Shown piece by piece: positions 63,858 through 64,000 of a stretch of 64,000 nucleotides of DNA. Source of the stretch: Coprinus comatus. Lineage: Eukaryota > Basidiomycota > Agaricomycetes > Agaricales > Agaricaceae. Every line of letters begins with the position of its first letter. The stretch's first letter is position 1. The notes under the pieces were generated by a model that was not told the DNA's origin, made no database searches, and saw only the letters and a list, made by a program, of their open reading frames with translations. The stretch is from the NCBI GenBank assembly GCA_034638255.1, contig JAWPGT010000010.1:434001-498000 (forward strand), given 5' to 3'. The position numbers and the translations under genes were made by a program.

Positions 63858-64000
63858 GCACTTTGCCTTATAGACGCCGAAAATTGCCATTATCGTCGAC
63901 AAAATTGTCGCGAAGAATCGACACACAAAGAACCACGTTCAATGGAATCAGGAACAAACCAGGCACCAATTTATCTCAGATAAACGTACACAAGATTTTC

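Overview
The window is nuclear DNA of a filamentous basidiomycete, most likely an Agaricomycete. Genes are split by many 45-70 base introns with GT..AG ends. Housekeeping proteins are clearly fungal (LOS1, cullin 3, complex I 9.5 kDa subunit, SART1/Snu66, RNase H2 A, Sec14-like, SUN protein). Lineage genes are also basidiomycete in style: a GH5 exo-1,3-beta-glucanase, an M43 metalloprotease, unusual aquaglyceroporins and an expanded F-box family. No viral genes, CRISPR array, rRNA or tRNA was found. The species cannot be named from the sequence.

Layout. 1-4.6 kb: 3' end of exportin-T, then complete cullin 3. 5-8.8 kb: an F-box protein, a decayed probable paralogue and a small membrane protein. 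9-14.8 kb: an MDR reductase and two tandem aquaporins with altered NPA motifs. 16.8-18.6 kb: a second F-box protein. 19.5-24.1 kb: a compact housekeeping block (complex I subunit, SART1, RNase H2 A). 24.6-26.5 kb: two tiny two-exon genes. 26.5-34.6 kb: about 8 kb with no convincing gene, holding a PIF/Harbinger-type MITE. 34.6-37.4 kb: a coiled-coil nuclear-type protein and a secreted GH5 glucanase diverging from a gap of 54 bases. 38.5-43.7 kb: a hypothetical protein, a secreted M43 protease, a MITE with 9-base target duplications and a third, C-terminally broken F-box gene. 45-50.6 kb: a TmpA-like membrane oxidoreductase, a Sec14-like protein and proline iminopeptidase. 51-55.9 kb: a Gln-rich protein and a SUN-domain protein. 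56.1-63.3 kb: two tandem alkaline phosphatases.

Functional themes. Exported or surface hydrolysis is well represented (GH5, M43, two phosphatases), as are membrane transport and redox (aquaporins, TmpA-like). The F-box family and cullin lie in the same window, but F-box proteins normally serve SCF (Cul1) ligases, so no direct pairing with cullin 3 is implied.

The main caution is sequence quality. At least 13 single-base frame breaks fall inside otherwise well conserved exons, mostly at short homopolymers, in exportin-T, F-box 2, aquaporin 2, SART1, M43, TmpA-like (five), Sec14-like and the Gln-rich gene. Cullin 3, proline iminopeptidase, the SUN protein, GH5 and RNase H2 A read cleanly. This looks more like indel errors in the assembly than mass gene death, but reads or RNA are needed to decide. 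Apparent pseudogenes should be treated with that in mind.
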